This document shows positions 24,143 through 33,435 of a stretch of DNA of 33,942 bases, piece by piece. Under the pieces are notes generated by a model. The model had not been told where the DNA came from and searched no databases. It worked only from the letters and a program-made list of their open reading frames with translations. Source of the DNA: Bacteroidaceae bacterium (GTDB taxonomy: Bacteria > Bacteroidota > Bacteroidia > Bacteroidales > Bacteroidaceae). The first letter of the stretch is position 1; the number at the start of each line of letters is the position of its first letter. Location of the stretch: assembly GCA_017503645.1 (NCBI GenBank), contig JAFVSR010000104.1, forward strand, positions 1 through 33,942, given 5' to 3'. The position numbers and the translations under genes were made by a program.

Positions 24143-24183
24143 AACAAAATAGCCCGCAAGCATCGCTTGCGGGCTATTTTGTT
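24143..24183. terminator. Bidirectional terminator, 19-bp perfect stem
   Basis: AACAAAATAGCCCGCAAGC pairs perfectly with its complement across an ATC loop. T-runs on both strands (ATTTTGTT) make it a terminator for both the RNase and the convergent mutase gene. Confidence 0.9.
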
Positions 24184-24198
24184 ATATACAGCCGTTTT

Positions 24199-25938
24199 TT
24201 AGATACCCATAGCCTTTTTCATATCCTCTATGATGGTATCGGCCTTTGCGCAAGCGGCTTTGTAGTCGTCGCGTGTGGGCATTGCAGCCTTAGCCTCCAT
24301 ATAGAACTTGATTTTGGGCTCGGTACCCGAAGGACGAACAGAAACCTTGTTGCCGCTCTCGGTAAAGTACTGCAGCACGTTAGATGTTTCGGGCATATCG
24401 AGGTCGGTTACATTGCCGTCGCCATCCACAGCCTTCAAAGCCTTGAAGTCCTTGTAGCAAACAACCTTCTCGCCTGCCATCTCCTTAAGAGGATTGGCGC
24501 GGAAGTTCTCCATCATCTGGCGTATCTCGTCGGCACCGCTCTTTCCGGGCTTAACCACATTCACTGTAATCTCCTTTGAGAAGCCATACTCAACGTAGAT
24601 GTCCAAAAGCATCTCGTATAGTGTCTTGCCGTTCTCCTTGGCCCAAGCGGCAACCTCGGCAATGAGGCTGCAAGCCGATACAGAGTCCTTGTCGCGGCAG
24701 AAATCCTCGGCCAAGAAGCCGAAGCTCTCCTCACCACCGCCGATATATACCATCTTGCCCTCGTTGTCGCGGATAACCTTGGCAATCCATTTGAAACCGG
24801 TGTAGCAATCGTACATTTTGATGTTGTTCTTCTCGGCAATGTTCTTGATAACCTCTGTGGTAACGATTGTCTTTACAACAAACTCCTTGCCTGTCATCTT
24901 GCCCAACTTGGTGTACTGGGTAATGATGTAGTAGAGGAAAATCATACAGGTCTGGTTACCGTTTACAATAACCCACTCGCCCTTGTCGTCCTTGCAGGCA
25001 ATGGCCAAACGGTCGGCATCGGGGTCGGAGGCCATTACAAGGTCGGCATCAATCTCCTTGGCAAGGTTCATAGCCATAGTCATAGCCTCGGGGTTCTCGG
25101 GGTTGGGCGATACCACTGTGGGGAAGTAGCCGTCCTTCACCATCTGCTCCTCTACGCAATGGATGTTCTCGAAGCCCCAACGGCGCAACGATGCGGGGAT
25201 GAGCACGCGGCCGCAACCGTGGATGGGAGTGTAAACAATCTTCAAATCCTTGTGCTTGCTTATAACCTCGGGGTCGATGATAAGAGTCTTTACACGGTCG
25301 AGGTACGCATTGTCAACCTCCTCGCCTATAATCTCAATGAGAGCGGGATTACCCTGGAACTTAATATCCTCCACGCGCACCTTCTCCACATTCTCGATGG
25401 TCTTTACATCGTGGGGAGAGAGCATCTGCGCACCGTCGTCCCAATAGGCCTTGTAACCATTGTACTCCTTGGGGTTGTGGCTGGCTGTGATGTTGACACC
25501 GCTCTGGCAGCCGAGGTAACGGATGGCGAAAGATATTTCGGGTGTGGGGCGAAGATCCTCGAAAAGATACACCTTGATGCCGTTGGCCGAAAAGATATTT
25601 GCTGTTATTTCGGCAAACAGACGGCTGTTGTTGCGGCAGTCGTGACCCACAACCACCGAGATTTGCTCACGGTCTTTGAAAACCTCGTTCAAATAGTTGG
25701 CCAAGCCCTGTGTGGCCTTGCCCACGGTGTAGATGTTCATACGGTTGCTGCCTGCACCCATAATACCGCGCAAGCCACCGGTACCAAATTCCAATTCGCG
25801 ATAGAAAGCATCGATAAGGGGAGTCTTATCCTCGTTGTCGAGCATAGCTTGAACCTCTTTACGTGTCTCTTCGTCATAGGCGGGAGAGAGCCACTCGTTG
25901 GCTTTCTCTGTTACCATTTTAATAAGTTCCTGATCCAT
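24199..25938 (-). CDS. Phosphoglucomutase/phosphomannomutase family (alpha-D-phosphohexomutase)
   Basis: A 579-residue cytoplasmic enzyme that interconverts hexose 1- and 6-phosphates and so links glycolysis to sugar-nucleotide synthesis. All four domains are visible: FGTGGLRGIMGAG at 51-63, the phosphoserine loop TASHNPKEYNGYKAYW with Ser153, the metal loop DPDADRLAI near 305, the sugar loop GGGEESFGF near 400 and the phosphate loop RPSGTEPKIKFY near 545. The FGTGGLRG start and this length match the long PGM2-like group. It could supply precursors for the glycosyltransferases at 29615-32700. It lies 152 bases after the C69 peptidase gene and may have its own promoter, though no clear -7 box is seen. 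Confidence 0.92.
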   Translation of the reverse strand: MDQELIKMVTEKANEWLSPAYDEETRKEVQAMLDNEDKTPLIDAFYRELEFGTGGLRGIMGAGSNRMNIYTVGKATQGLANYLNEVFKDREQISVVVGHDCRNNSRLFAEITANIFSANGIKVYLFEDLRPTPEISFAIRYLGCQSGVNITASHNPKEYNGYKAYWDDGAQMLSPHDVKTIENVEKVRVEDIKFQGNPALIEIIGEEVDNAYLDRVKTLIIDPEVISKHKDLKIVYTPIHGCGRVLIPASLRRWGFENIHCVEEQMVKDGYFPTVVSPNPENPEAMTMAMNLAKEIDADLVMASDPDADRLAIACKDDKGEWVIVNGNQTCMIFLYYIITQYTKLGKMTGKEFVVKTIVTTEVIKNIAEKNNIKMYDCYTGFKWIAKVIRDNEGKMVYIGGGEESFGFLAEDFCRDKDSVSACSLIAEVAAWAKENGKTLYEMLLDIYVEYGFSKEITVNVVKPGKSGADEIRQMMENFRANPLKEMAGEKVVCYKDFKALKAVDGDGNVTDLDMPETSNVLQYFTESGNKVSVRPSGTEPKIKFYMEAKAAMPTRDDYKAACAKADTIIEDMKKAMGI

Positions 25939-26090
25939 AAATCAATAGTTTATTGTTTGTTAATTGTATATACAACAAATAATGTGTTCATTGTTCGCAC
26001 GGGCGGCATTGCAGCGCTGTTAAATATTGCGAAACGGCCGAGCCCTCTTAACCAAAAGCAGTTAACCTTGCGAATATAAACAAATAATCT

Positions 26091-27734
26091 TTATTTTGAA
26101 AGAGGGAGCAAATATTTATCTCCTGTTTCCTCTATTAAGCGCTTTTTATAAGCCTCGGGGTAACCCGGGCGCACCACCGTGGCACCAATGCCGGTGGATG
26201 TGCGCTTGAAGCGGCCGTTCTCCTCGGGCTTAACAACCAAGTCGTTGTATTTCACTATGATATACTCGCCGAATTTCTTCCACTCGCGCAACACCTCCTC
26301 GGCACTGTTGCACGAAAAATCCTTGATTGCGGCAAGCGCATATTTGGGTGCATCCTTCAACGATGCAGCAAACTGTGCCTCAAGTTCCAGCGATGCATCA
26401 TAGATTCTCTTCTCAATATCGCCGCGCACGCGCATCAGGTCGGGCTCGACAAGCGAATATTTGGGATATATCATATTTGAAACCCAGTTGAACACCCAGA
26501 ACGACGAATCCCAAGAGAATGTCACAGGGTCGGCATTTGCAGCCGAATAGCAGGCCGGCACACGGTCGAGGCAGCAATATACCGGAGTATATACAATCAT
26601 ATTGGCATCGTCGCAACCAAACCACAACACGCCGCCAATTTCGTTGGGCAGATGGCTGCGCATTTGTGCCACAAAAGTGAATGCCGACTGGAAGGTGGAT
26701 ATCGGGCGCTCGTTGAAATACTCCTTGCCATCGTATTTGAACGTGAGCGGCGACAGGCGGTAAGGCATATTATAGATGCCGCCACCTAAGTCCTCGTTAA
26801 CGGCAAAGGGAGTGCCCTCGAAGTGGTCGCGCATAGCAGCCTGCACATCCTGCAAGGTAAGCTGCTTTTTAGGCTTGAAGTAGAGAGGCATAGGAGTGGC
26901 AGTGACATCGCCCGATGCCCAGGCAAGATACTCGTTCATATCGGCATCGGCATACATATTGAAGAAGCTCCACGCGCGTGCATCGCACCAGCGCAGGCCG
27001 CCGAAATCGGGCGGGCAATAGGCCATAGCGAAACTGAAATCCTCGTCTTTGCCGCTGAAATAGCCCTTCTTGCGGGCAAATTTTATCACATCCTTGGAGT
27101 ACATCACATTCTCCTTGTCCTTCATATCGAATTTATGTATGCGCGCCTGGTTGGCGTGTGCGGCTATGCAGTCGTCGGGGATGCGCACCGCCACCCACAC
27201 GGTACCCTTCTCGCTACCCTTGCCTATCATTTCGAGAATCCACACCTCGTTGGGGTCGGCAATCGAGAAGCTCTCACCTTCGCTGTAATAGCCATACTCC
27301 TGTGTGAGGGTGGTCATAACCTCAATGGCCTCACGAGCGCTTTTTGAACGCTGCAACGCAATGTATATGAGCGAGCCGTAATCTATTATTCCTGTTGAGT
27401 CGGCAAGTTCGTGACGACCACCAAAGGTTGTTTCGGCTATGGCAACCTGGTGTTCGTTTATATTGCCTATTACGTTATATGTGACAGGCGCTTCAGGGAT
27501 AGAGCCAAGATACTTGCCCGTATCCCAGTCGTAAATGGGGCGCATAGTACCCTCGGGGTTCACCGATGCGGGATAATGAGCCAGAAAACCGCTCATACCA
27601 AAACTGTCGGCACTGTACGACACAAACACCGAGCCATCGGCCGAGGCCTTCTTACCCACCAGGAAATTGGTACAGGCATCGGCAACCTGCGCGGCACACA
27701 CCACCGCCACAAGTACAAAAAGTAACTTTTTCAT
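26091..27734 (-). CDS. Secreted C69-family dipeptidase (PepD-like)
   Basis: An exported peptidase of 547 residues. The signal peptide MKKLLFVLVAVVCAAQVADA is followed directly by Cys21 in ACTNFLVGKKASADGS. C69 enzymes are N-terminal nucleophile hydrolases, so removal of the leader would expose Cys21 as the nucleophile. Further family signs are the long central region with ITNEHQVAI-like IGNINEHQVAIAETTF near 88-104 and SFSIADPNEVWILEMIG near 155-171. Length is at the upper end for the family. The gene follows the M23 peptidase by 13 bases and likely shares its promoter, which suggests joint processing of peptides or peptidoglycan outside the cytoplasm. Confidence 0.88.
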   Translation of the reverse strand: MKKLLFVLVAVVCAAQVADACTNFLVGKKASADGSVFVSYSADSFGMSGFLAHYPASVNPEGTMRPIYDWDTGKYLGSIPEAPVTYNVIGNINEHQVAIAETTFGGRHELADSTGIIDYGSLIYIALQRSKSAREAIEVMTTLTQEYGYYSEGESFSIADPNEVWILEMIGKGSEKGTVWVAVRIPDDCIAAHANQARIHKFDMKDKENVMYSKDVIKFARKKGYFSGKDEDFSFAMAYCPPDFGGLRWCDARAWSFFNMYADADMNEYLAWASGDVTATPMPLYFKPKKQLTLQDVQAAMRDHFEGTPFAVNEDLGGGIYNMPYRLSPLTFKYDGKEYFNERPISTFQSAFTFVAQMRSHLPNEIGGVLWFGCDDANMIVYTPVYCCLDRVPACYSAANADPVTFSWDSSFWVFNWVSNMIYPKYSLVEPDLMRVRGDIEKRIYDASLELEAQFAASLKDAPKYALAAIKDFSCNSAEEVLREWKKFGEYIIVKYNDLVVKPEENGRFKRTSTGIGATVVRPGYPEAYKKRLIEETGDKYLLPLSK

Positions 27735-27747
27735 AATCGTTTTTTAT

Positions 27748-29424
27748 TTAGTATATTATATTTTTTTCCACAACCGTTTCGTTACCCACATTATCGGTAA
27801 CCACAAGGCGCAGCGCGTGCTTGCCGCGTGACACCTTCTCTCGTTTGAAATCGCAGGTGATGCGGCCGTTCTTGCTGCTGTATTCAAACAGCACGAACCG
27901 GCCGTCAATGGTTCCACGGAACGATGCAATGCCCGTGTGTTTGTCGGCAACGGCAAAGATGGCACGCCCATTACGAGCCCACTGCTTCTCCTTCACTGCA
28001 CTCACCCGCGGTGCAACGGTATCCACCGCCACGGCATAGCTGCCAAGCATATATAGGTTGGCAGTAACAACACCGCCGGCCACCTTGCCACCCACAGAAC
28101 TGCGTTTTTGGCCGGCTATACGCTCTAAGTAACATTTATCGCCAAACGGCAACAGCGCAGCAGGGATATCAAGTGCAAGGCGTGCGGCACGCCACAGAGG
28201 AACAGGCGCAGCGGCTAAATTATAAAGAGGCGATGGGGTGCTTTCATCCACCTGCAGCCGCATATAAAAATCGTCGAACAGGGCGCCACGCGGTACAAAA
28301 AGCAAACAACCGTGCAGGCGCACTTCGTTGTTCAGGTACCAACGCAACATATTGCCACCCGAGTGACAAACCGGGGCAATATCGCACAGCTTGCCCGCAA
28401 CAACAAAAGAGCACACACTGCTGTTGCCGTGGTAGTCGCGCAAGCGATATTCCACCTTGTAGAGGCGCTCCTCGCAAAAATCAACAATACCCGCTGCCGC
28501 ATCGGCATTCAGCATACGCAACGGATTATTAGGCAACAGATAGGAGCGCAAGAACCACCCATCGCCCGCTTGCAGCCTTTCGTAATCGGCCCAGGCGTTT
28601 ATAAGGCGATTCTCGGAATATGAGAAATTATCCATCCTTGCTGCAAAGCGCAACGAGTCGTCAACAAGCAACTCAATCTCATATATACCATACTTGTTTG
28701 TGGTACCGCTCATATAATCGAGCCCTTTAAGACCGAAGCCCACACGCCCCCACACCGTGAGTGTATCGGCAAGCACGCCACCCTGCACCTTGCGCACCTG
28801 CGAGGCAGCAGCTCCGCACACGGCACCCCGCCCCTCAATAGGGTAAAAAGCCACGGCCTGCGCCACCGGCGGGCGGTTATCGGCCAAATCGGCGGCATAG
28901 AATTTCAATGGGTTGTATAGTTCTTCGCCATCGGCCGAACGCACCTCGAAATGCAGATGCGGGCCAAAGGAGTAGCCGCTGTTGCCCGCATAGGCAAGCA
29001 CATCGCCACGCTTCACGGGTAGTTCCCCGGGGGCAAATTCAATATCCACGGCAAAGCACTCATCGGCATATTGGCGCTCACGCACCGCTTGCGCCACAGC
29101 GGCAGGGAATCTCTGCAAATGGCCGTAAACGGTCATATAGCCATTATCGTGCATCACATAGAGCGCACGGCCATAGCCACCGGCCTGCACTTTGGCACGG
29201 GCTATATAGCCATCGGCAACCACCATTATAGGCTTGCCCTCAACACCTTGTGTCTTAAAATCGAGCCCCGCGTGAAAATGATTGCTGCGCAGTTCCGCAA
29301 AATTTCCGCTCAAATAGAGAGGAAAATCAAACGGCACAGAAAACTCTGCCGCCTGCTGGGCACTTGCACCCGTGACAAACAGCAAAAGTATATATATCGT
29401 TACAAAAAAACTTTTTCTTATCAT
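27748..29424 (-). CDS. Secreted M23 (LytM-type) metallopeptidase
   Basis: A 558-residue exported protein with a signal peptide (cleavage likely after GASA, residue 22). The LytM domain lies at about 40-180 with zinc ligands His51 and Asp55 in NHFHAGLDFK, catalytic His102 in YGHLQ and His156/His158 in GPHLHFEVR, so it looks active on peptidoglycan cross-links. The remaining 370 residues contain beta-rich repeats (GIYEIELLVDDSL, GIASFRGTIDGRFVLFEY, KHALRLVVTDNVGNETV) resembling immunoglobulin-like modules found in other Bacteroidetes M23 proteins. It is the first gene of a pair with the C69 peptidase. A perfect -7 box lies upstream. Confidence 0.9.
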   Translation of the reverse strand: MIRKSFFVTIYILLLFVTGASAQQAAEFSVPFDFPLYLSGNFAELRSNHFHAGLDFKTQGVEGKPIMVVADGYIARAKVQAGGYGRALYVMHDNGYMTVYGHLQRFPAAVAQAVRERQYADECFAVDIEFAPGELPVKRGDVLAYAGNSGYSFGPHLHFEVRSADGEELYNPLKFYAADLADNRPPVAQAVAFYPIEGRGAVCGAAASQVRKVQGGVLADTLTVWGRVGFGLKGLDYMSGTTNKYGIYEIELLVDDSLRFAARMDNFSYSENRLINAWADYERLQAGDGWFLRSYLLPNNPLRMLNADAAAGIVDFCEERLYKVEYRLRDYHGNSSVCSFVVAGKLCDIAPVCHSGGNMLRWYLNNEVRLHGCLLFVPRGALFDDFYMRLQVDESTPSPLYNLAAAPVPLWRAARLALDIPAALLPFGDKCYLERIAGQKRSSVGGKVAGGVVTANLYMLGSYAVAVDTVAPRVSAVKEKQWARNGRAIFAVADKHTGIASFRGTIDGRFVLFEYSSKNGRITCDFKREKVSRGKHALRLVVTDNVGNETVVEKNIIY

Positions 29425-29462
29425 ATCCTTCGTTTACCGCAGAAAATCTTCGCGACATATCG

Positions 29463-29470
29463 CAAAGATA
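29463..29470 (-). promoter_or_regulatory. -7 box of the M23/C69 peptidase unit
   Basis: On the minus strand this reads TATCTTTG, an exact TAnnTTTG match, 38 bases before the M23 ATG. No clear TTTG lies at -33. It is divergent from the glycosyltransferase promoter at 29555-29586. Confidence 0.5.
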
Positions 29471-29554
29471 ACGAAAACTTATCAATCACCACCCACATAG
29501 CGTTAAGAATAAAGCAACAATACTTAAAATAACCATAAAATAAACAAGTATATT

Positions 29555-29586
29555 TTTGTTATTATCGGCAGCTTGTAGTATCTTCG
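29555..29586 (+). promoter_or_regulatory. Promoter of the glycosyltransferase operon
   Basis: TTTG at 29555-29558 is followed after 20 bases by TATCTTCG at 29579-29586, one base from TAnnTTTG. The first glycosyltransferase ATG is 28 bases farther on. Confidence 0.6.
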
Positions 29587-29614
29587 CAGTAGTATAAAAA
29601 CCTGAAAGGCAATA

Positions 29615-30586
29615 ATGAAATTAAGCATCATAGTACCGGTATATAAAGCAAGGCGACACCTGCAAAATTGCATCGAAAGCATATTGCAGCAGACCTACAC
29701 CGACTATGAGCTCATTCTTGTGGACGACGGCTCGCCCGATGGTTGCGGCAACGTGTGCGACCGATATGCACAAGAGTGCGACAAAGTGCGTGTTATTCAC
29801 AAAAAAAACGGCGGCCTCTCATCGGCCCGCAACGCAGGCATAGCTGCCGCCAAAGGAGAGTACATCACATTTGTGGATGCCGACGACATAGTAGCATCGG
29901 GCACATATTACTACAATATGCGCATACTGCTTTCCAACCCCGACATAGACATAATAGAGTACCCCGTAAACATACACTACGAAACACCGCAGAGCCGGAT
30001 AATATCCTTCAAACCCGAAAAAGTATCGGGAAACAGAGAGATAATTGTCGATTGGATAAAGCGCAAAGGATACACACACGCATACGCCTGCAATAAAATT
30101 TACCGCAGCGACCTGTTTACCTTTGTACGCTTCCCCGAGGGAGAGGTATTCGAGGACCTCTACACCACCCCTATGCTATACGGCAGTTGCGACTGCGTCT
30201 ATTATTCCGACTGCGGTTTCTATTACTATATCGACCGCAAAGAGAGCATATCGAACAGCTACTCATTCAAAACAAGATACTTCCTTTACCGCAACACGGT
30301 GAACCTATACAAAAAGGTAAAGAACGAGTACAAAATGGAGCAAGAGGCCAACGAGATGCTGCTCGATTGCGCCAACAGGCTCACCGACCTGCTGCGCTGC
30401 AGCGACGGCCCCAAAGAACAATATGCCCAAGCCTGCGATATGCTGCGCGACGAAAAGATAGACGTAAAAACACTATACAATATGAACATACCGGTGCAGC
30501 AAAAGATTAAGTTCATCACGCTATCACTCTTTGGCGCACCCATTCATAGCCGCATACACGCGTTGCTGCGCCGCAAACTATGCTAA
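29615..30586 (+). CDS. Family 2 glycosyltransferase
   Basis: A 323-residue GT-A enzyme for surface glycan assembly. It has the start KLSIIVPVYKARRHL, the nucleotide motif LVDDGSPDGC at 35-44, GGLSSARNAGI at 66-76 and the metal-binding FVDADD at 86-91. The C-terminal half has ordinary family helices, with many aromatic residues (CDCVYYSDCGFYYYIDRKES). There is no membrane anchor. It is the first of three cotranscribed glycosyltransferase genes, 18 bases before the second. The donor sugar is unknown. Confidence 0.9.
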   Translation: MKLSIIVPVYKARRHLQNCIESILQQTYTDYELILVDDGSPDGCGNVCDRYAQECDKVRVIHKKNGGLSSARNAGIAAAKGEYITFVDADDIVASGTYYYNMRILLSNPDIDIIEYPVNIHYETPQSRIISFKPEKVSGNREIIVDWIKRKGYTHAYACNKIYRSDLFTFVRFPEGEVFEDLYTTPMLYGSCDCVYYSDCGFYYYIDRKESISNSYSFKTRYFLYRNTVNLYKKVKNEYKMEQEANEMLLDCANRLTDLLRCSDGPKEQYAQACDMLRDEKIDVKTLYNMNIPVQQKIKFITLSLFGAPIHSRIHALLRRKLC

Positions 30587-30604
30587 CAAACCAACCGGAA
30601 GCGT

Positions 30605-31609
30605 ATGTATCTTTCAATAGTCATACCACACTACAACCTGCCACAGGCACTCCTCAGAAGATGCCTCGACAGCATATTGGCAATAGAGTTGCCCGCAGAG
30701 GAGTATGAAATAATAGTAGTAGATGACGGTTCCGACACACCACCACGCTGGATTAACGAAACATACACCACCGGCAACATAAAACTCATTGAGAGCGAGC
30801 ACAACTGCCAGGGAGCTGCCCGCAACATAGGAATAGAAGCCGCTCAAGGCCGTTACATACAATTCGTGGATGCCGACGACACCCTGCAGTGCAACAACGC
30901 CATCCCCCAATGCATAGAAAAACTAAAACAAGAACGCCCCGACGTTCTACGTTTCAAATATAAGGTATGCCCCAAATATAAAGCTCCAAGCAAAAAAAGC
31001 GAGCAACAAGTAACATTCGGCAATACCATAAGCGGTGCGGTATATATGACCGACAACAACTTGCCCGCCAATGTATGGTGCTATTTTGTACGGACCGAAC
31101 TATTAAGAAAAAAGGAGATACGCTTCACCCACGGCATCTTCCACGAAGACGAGGAGTTCAGTACCATACTCCACTATCACGCACAAACACTTGTGGAGTG
31201 CGATGCCGACATATACAACTACTGCATAAGGAGCAGTTCCACCATAACCGCACGCAATGCCGCCAATGTGGAAAAGCGGCTTGACGACCGTATGACAGTG
31301 CTCGAAAGGCTTGCCACGTTCAGGGCCGGCAGAAGCACGCAAAGCAACAGCATACAAAAGAAAGCACTGCAACGCAAACTCACCACCCTTGTGGTAGATA
31401 CCATAGTGAATCACCTGCGTGCCGGCAAAAGCGCCAAACAGATACACGACCTATGCACAAGGCGCATAACCCCACTGATGCTATACCCCATAGCCGAAGG
31501 CGATTACGGCTGCAAGTTCAAAATATTTCGCAAGCTCGCCAACAGCAAGGCAGGCCTGCATCTGCTGCGCCTCATAATACCAAGCACCCAAAAACCTGCA
31601 AAGCAATGA
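30605..31609 (+). CDS. Family 2 glycosyltransferase
   Basis: A 334-residue relative of the preceding enzyme. It starts YLSIVIPHYNLPQALLRR, has VVDDGSDTPP at 38-47, QGAARNIGIEAA at 69-80 and FVDADD at 87-92. The C-terminal part is basic, with HNxLR-like stretches (NHLRAGKSAKQIHDLCTRR). Its last bases overlap the third gene of the operon by 4 (ATGA), so translation is likely coupled. The function in the glycan pathway is inferred from context only. Confidence 0.9.
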   Translation: MYLSIVIPHYNLPQALLRRCLDSILAIELPAEEYEIIVVDDGSDTPPRWINETYTTGNIKLIESEHNCQGAARNIGIEAAQGRYIQFVDADDTLQCNNAIPQCIEKLKQERPDVLRFKYKVCPKYKAPSKKSEQQVTFGNTISGAVYMTDNNLPANVWCYFVRTELLRKKEIRFTHGIFHEDEEFSTILHYHAQTLVECDADIYNYCIRSSSTITARNAANVEKRLDDRMTVLERLATFRAGRSTQSNSIQKKALQRKLTTLVVDTIVNHLRAGKSAKQIHDLCTRRITPLMLYPIAEGDYGCKFKIFRKLANSKAGLHLLRLIIPSTQKPAKQ

Positions 31610-32700
31610 GAATACTGCTCATAGGTGAATACAGCAACGTTCATTGGACACTGGCCGAGGGGCTGCGCTCATTGGGGCACGAAGTGTGCGTGGCAAGCAA
31701 TGGCGACTTTTGGAAAAACTACAAACGCAACATTTCGCTCACCCGCAGCAAAAGCAAGATAAGCGGAATAAAACTGCTGCTGAAAACACTGCTCACGCTG
31801 CCACGCTTGCGCGGTTACGACGTAGTACAGATAATAAACCCAATGTTCTTGGAACTGCAGGCCGAGCGCATAGCCCCCATATACCGCTACCTGCGCAAGC
31901 ACAATAAGAAGATGTTTATGGGAGCATACGGAATGGACCGCTATTGGGTTGAAGGCTGCACAGCCACCCCCCGCCTGTTCCGCTACTCCGACTTCAACAT
32001 CGGCGACACCCCCATAGACAACAACTACACCCGCGAGCAGATTGCCGACTGGCAGAACACCCACAAAGCACGCCTCAACGAGTACATAGCCCACGATTGC
32101 GACGGAATAATAGCAGGGCTGTACGAATATTTTGCAGTATATGAAAAAGAGTTCAAGGAAAAACTCACATACATCCCCTTCCCCGTCGAGGAGGAAAAGA
32201 GAGGCGAGCTGTACGACGGCAAGCGCAAAATAAGATTCTTCATAGGAATAAACCGTGAGCGCAGCATATACAAGGGAACCGACATAATGCTACGCGCCCT
32301 GGAACGCATAGCCCGCGAGTACCCCACCCGCTGCGAAATAGTGAAGGCCGAAAGTGTTCCCTATGCACAATACCGTCAAATGATGGACAGCAGCGATGTA
32401 CTGCTCGACCAGCTATACGGCTACTCCCCCGCAATGAACGCCCTCCTCGCAATGGCCAAAGGCAAAATAGTGGTAGGCGGTGCCGAGGAGGAATACTACC
32501 AAATGCTTGGCGAGAACACCCTGCGCCCACTCGTAAACGTGACACCAAGCGAGGATGACGTTTACAACAAGCTGAAAGACCTTGTAGAACACCCACAGGA
32601 GATTGCACGCCTGCAACAGGAGTGCGCAACCATTGCAAGGCTGCACCACAACCCGCGCAAAGTGGCCGAGCAGTACCTGAAATTCTGGGAATCGAGATAA
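31606..32700 (+). CDS. GT-B (family 4-like) glycosyltransferase
   Basis: A 364-residue protein with a Rossmann-like start MRILLIGEYSNVHWTLAEGL and a C-terminal domain typical of GT-B enzymes: FIGINRERSIYKGTDIMLRAL near 206-226, then SVPYAQYRQMMDSSDVLLDQLYG and GKIVVGGAEEEYYQML, where the usual ExxGxP region is diverged. The GT family is therefore less certain than for its two neighbours. I chose the ATG at 31606, which overlaps the previous stop; an upstream frame from 31453 only reads the end of the previous gene in another frame. It is the last gene of the operon. No terminator is visible before the tRNA promoter. Confidence 0.82.
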   Translation: MRILLIGEYSNVHWTLAEGLRSLGHEVCVASNGDFWKNYKRNISLTRSKSKISGIKLLLKTLLTLPRLRGYDVVQIINPMFLELQAERIAPIYRYLRKHNKKMFMGAYGMDRYWVEGCTATPRLFRYSDFNIGDTPIDNNYTREQIADWQNTHKARLNEYIAHDCDGIIAGLYEYFAVYEKEFKEKLTYIPFPVEEEKRGELYDGKRKIRFFIGINRERSIYKGTDIMLRALERIAREYPTRCEIVKAESVPYAQYRQMMDSSDVLLDQLYGYSPAMNALLAMAKGKIVVGGAEEEYYQMLGENTLRPLVNVTPSEDDVYNKLKDLVEHPQEIARLQQECATIARLHHNPRKVAEQYLKFWESR

Positions 32701-32756
32701 ACAAAGCCGCTCAAAAAGAGAATATCACTATTTTTGAAAAAATAATTCCCAATACG

Positions 32757-32788
32757 TTTGCATATTTAAGAAAAGTGCATTACCTTTG
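32757..32788 (+). promoter_or_regulatory. Promoter of the tRNA-Ser/tRNA-Glu unit
   Basis: A perfect pair: TTTG at 32757-32760, 20-base spacer, TACCTTTG at 32781-32788. Transcription would start around 32795, 27 bases before tRNA-Ser. Confidence 0.8.
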
Positions 32789-32821
32789 CAACGCAAAATA
32801 AGGGCGTAAGCACTTCCAAAT

Positions 32822-32908
32822 GGAAGTTTGGGTGAGTGGCTGAAACCAGCAGTTTGCTAAACTGCCGTACGGGTTACCGTACCGGGGGTTCGAATCCCCC
32901 AGCTTCCG
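32822..32908 (+). tRNA. tRNA-Ser (anticodon GCT)
   Basis: An 87-base type II tRNA. The acceptor GGAAGTT pairs with AGCTTCC, the anticodon loop TTGCTAA has GCT at 32856-32858, a long variable arm follows (CGTACGGGTTACCGTACC), and the T arm is GGGGG-TTCGAAT-CCCCC. The discriminator is G and CCA is not encoded. Confidence 0.95.
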
Positions 32909-32930
32909 CTTAGGATTTTGCAGAGAATAT

Positions 32931-33002
32931 GGCGCTTTCGTCTAGTGGCTAGGACACATGCCTCTCACGCATGGAACACGGGTTCGATTCCCGTAGGCGC
33001 TA
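32931..33002 (+). tRNA. tRNA-Glu (anticodon CTC), copy 1
   Basis: A 72-base cloverleaf. Anticodon stem CATGC/GCATG frames the loop CTCTCAC, giving CTC. The acceptor begins with a G-U pair (GGCGCTT with AGGCGCT). The T arm is ACGGG-TTCGATT-CCCGT. CCA is not encoded. Confidence 0.95.
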
Positions 33003-33048
33003 CAAAGAAAAAGAAAACAACAACTCTGCAAGCCAAGCCCTTAAATAT

Positions 33049-33120
33049 GGCGCTTTCGTCTAGTGGCTAGGACACATGCCTCTCACGCATGGAACACGGG
33101 TTCGATTCCCGTAGGCGCTA
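33049..33120 (+). tRNA. tRNA-Glu (anticodon CTC), copy 2
   Basis: All 72 bases are identical to the copy at 32931-33002. The spacer between the two copies is 46 bases. A terminator follows within 8 bases. Confidence 0.95.
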
Positions 33121-33127
33121 CTTAGGT

Positions 33128-33156
33128 TAGGACTCCAAACGGAGTCCTATTTTTTT
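33128..33156 (+). terminator. Terminator of the plus-strand tRNA unit
   Basis: TAGGACTCC pairs with GGAGTCCTA around an AAAC loop (33128-33149), followed by seven T residues at 33150-33156. Confidence 0.93.
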
Positions 33157-33168
33157 GCCGATAAATAA

Positions 33169-33406
33169 CACCGAGGATATTATAGCAAGACAATATCATC
33201 CATAGGATGTTGCCCCTTGTAACAGGCGCAACATAATTTATTAGGGCACATACAAAACCTCCTCAGTCTTGCGAAGAACGCAATCCGGCTCCTCCTAATG
33301 AGGAGCAGTTTAATACCCCTACAACAGGTGGCCGCGCGATGAAAGAATGTATAAAAATTGTCTTAAACAAAGAAAAGCTCACAGACCACCGAGGATATTA
33401 GAGCAA
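33169..33406. repeat. 20-base direct repeat, copies 218 bases apart
   Basis: Copies lie at 33169-33188 and 33387-33406 and differ at one position (T versus G). They bracket the hairpins described for this gap. They do not match the ends of the nearby tRNA genes, so they are not obvious tRNA attachment sites. Confidence 0.7.
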
Positions 33407-33435
33407 ACTTAATAGATTCTACGCTTGTATATCAA
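33404..33435 (-). promoter_or_regulatory. Candidate minus-strand promoter in the tRNA gap
   Basis: TAAGTTTG (33411-33404) is an exact TAnnTTTG match, with TTG (33435-33433) 21 bases upstream. It overlaps the right-hand direct repeat and would drive transcription leftward across the hairpins, where no protein gene exists. Confidence 0.35.

Noticed and set aside
33169-33406. The 20-base direct repeats considered as prophage attachment sites
   Set aside because: They do not match the 3' ends of the adjacent tRNA genes, enclose only about 200 bases, and no integrase is present.
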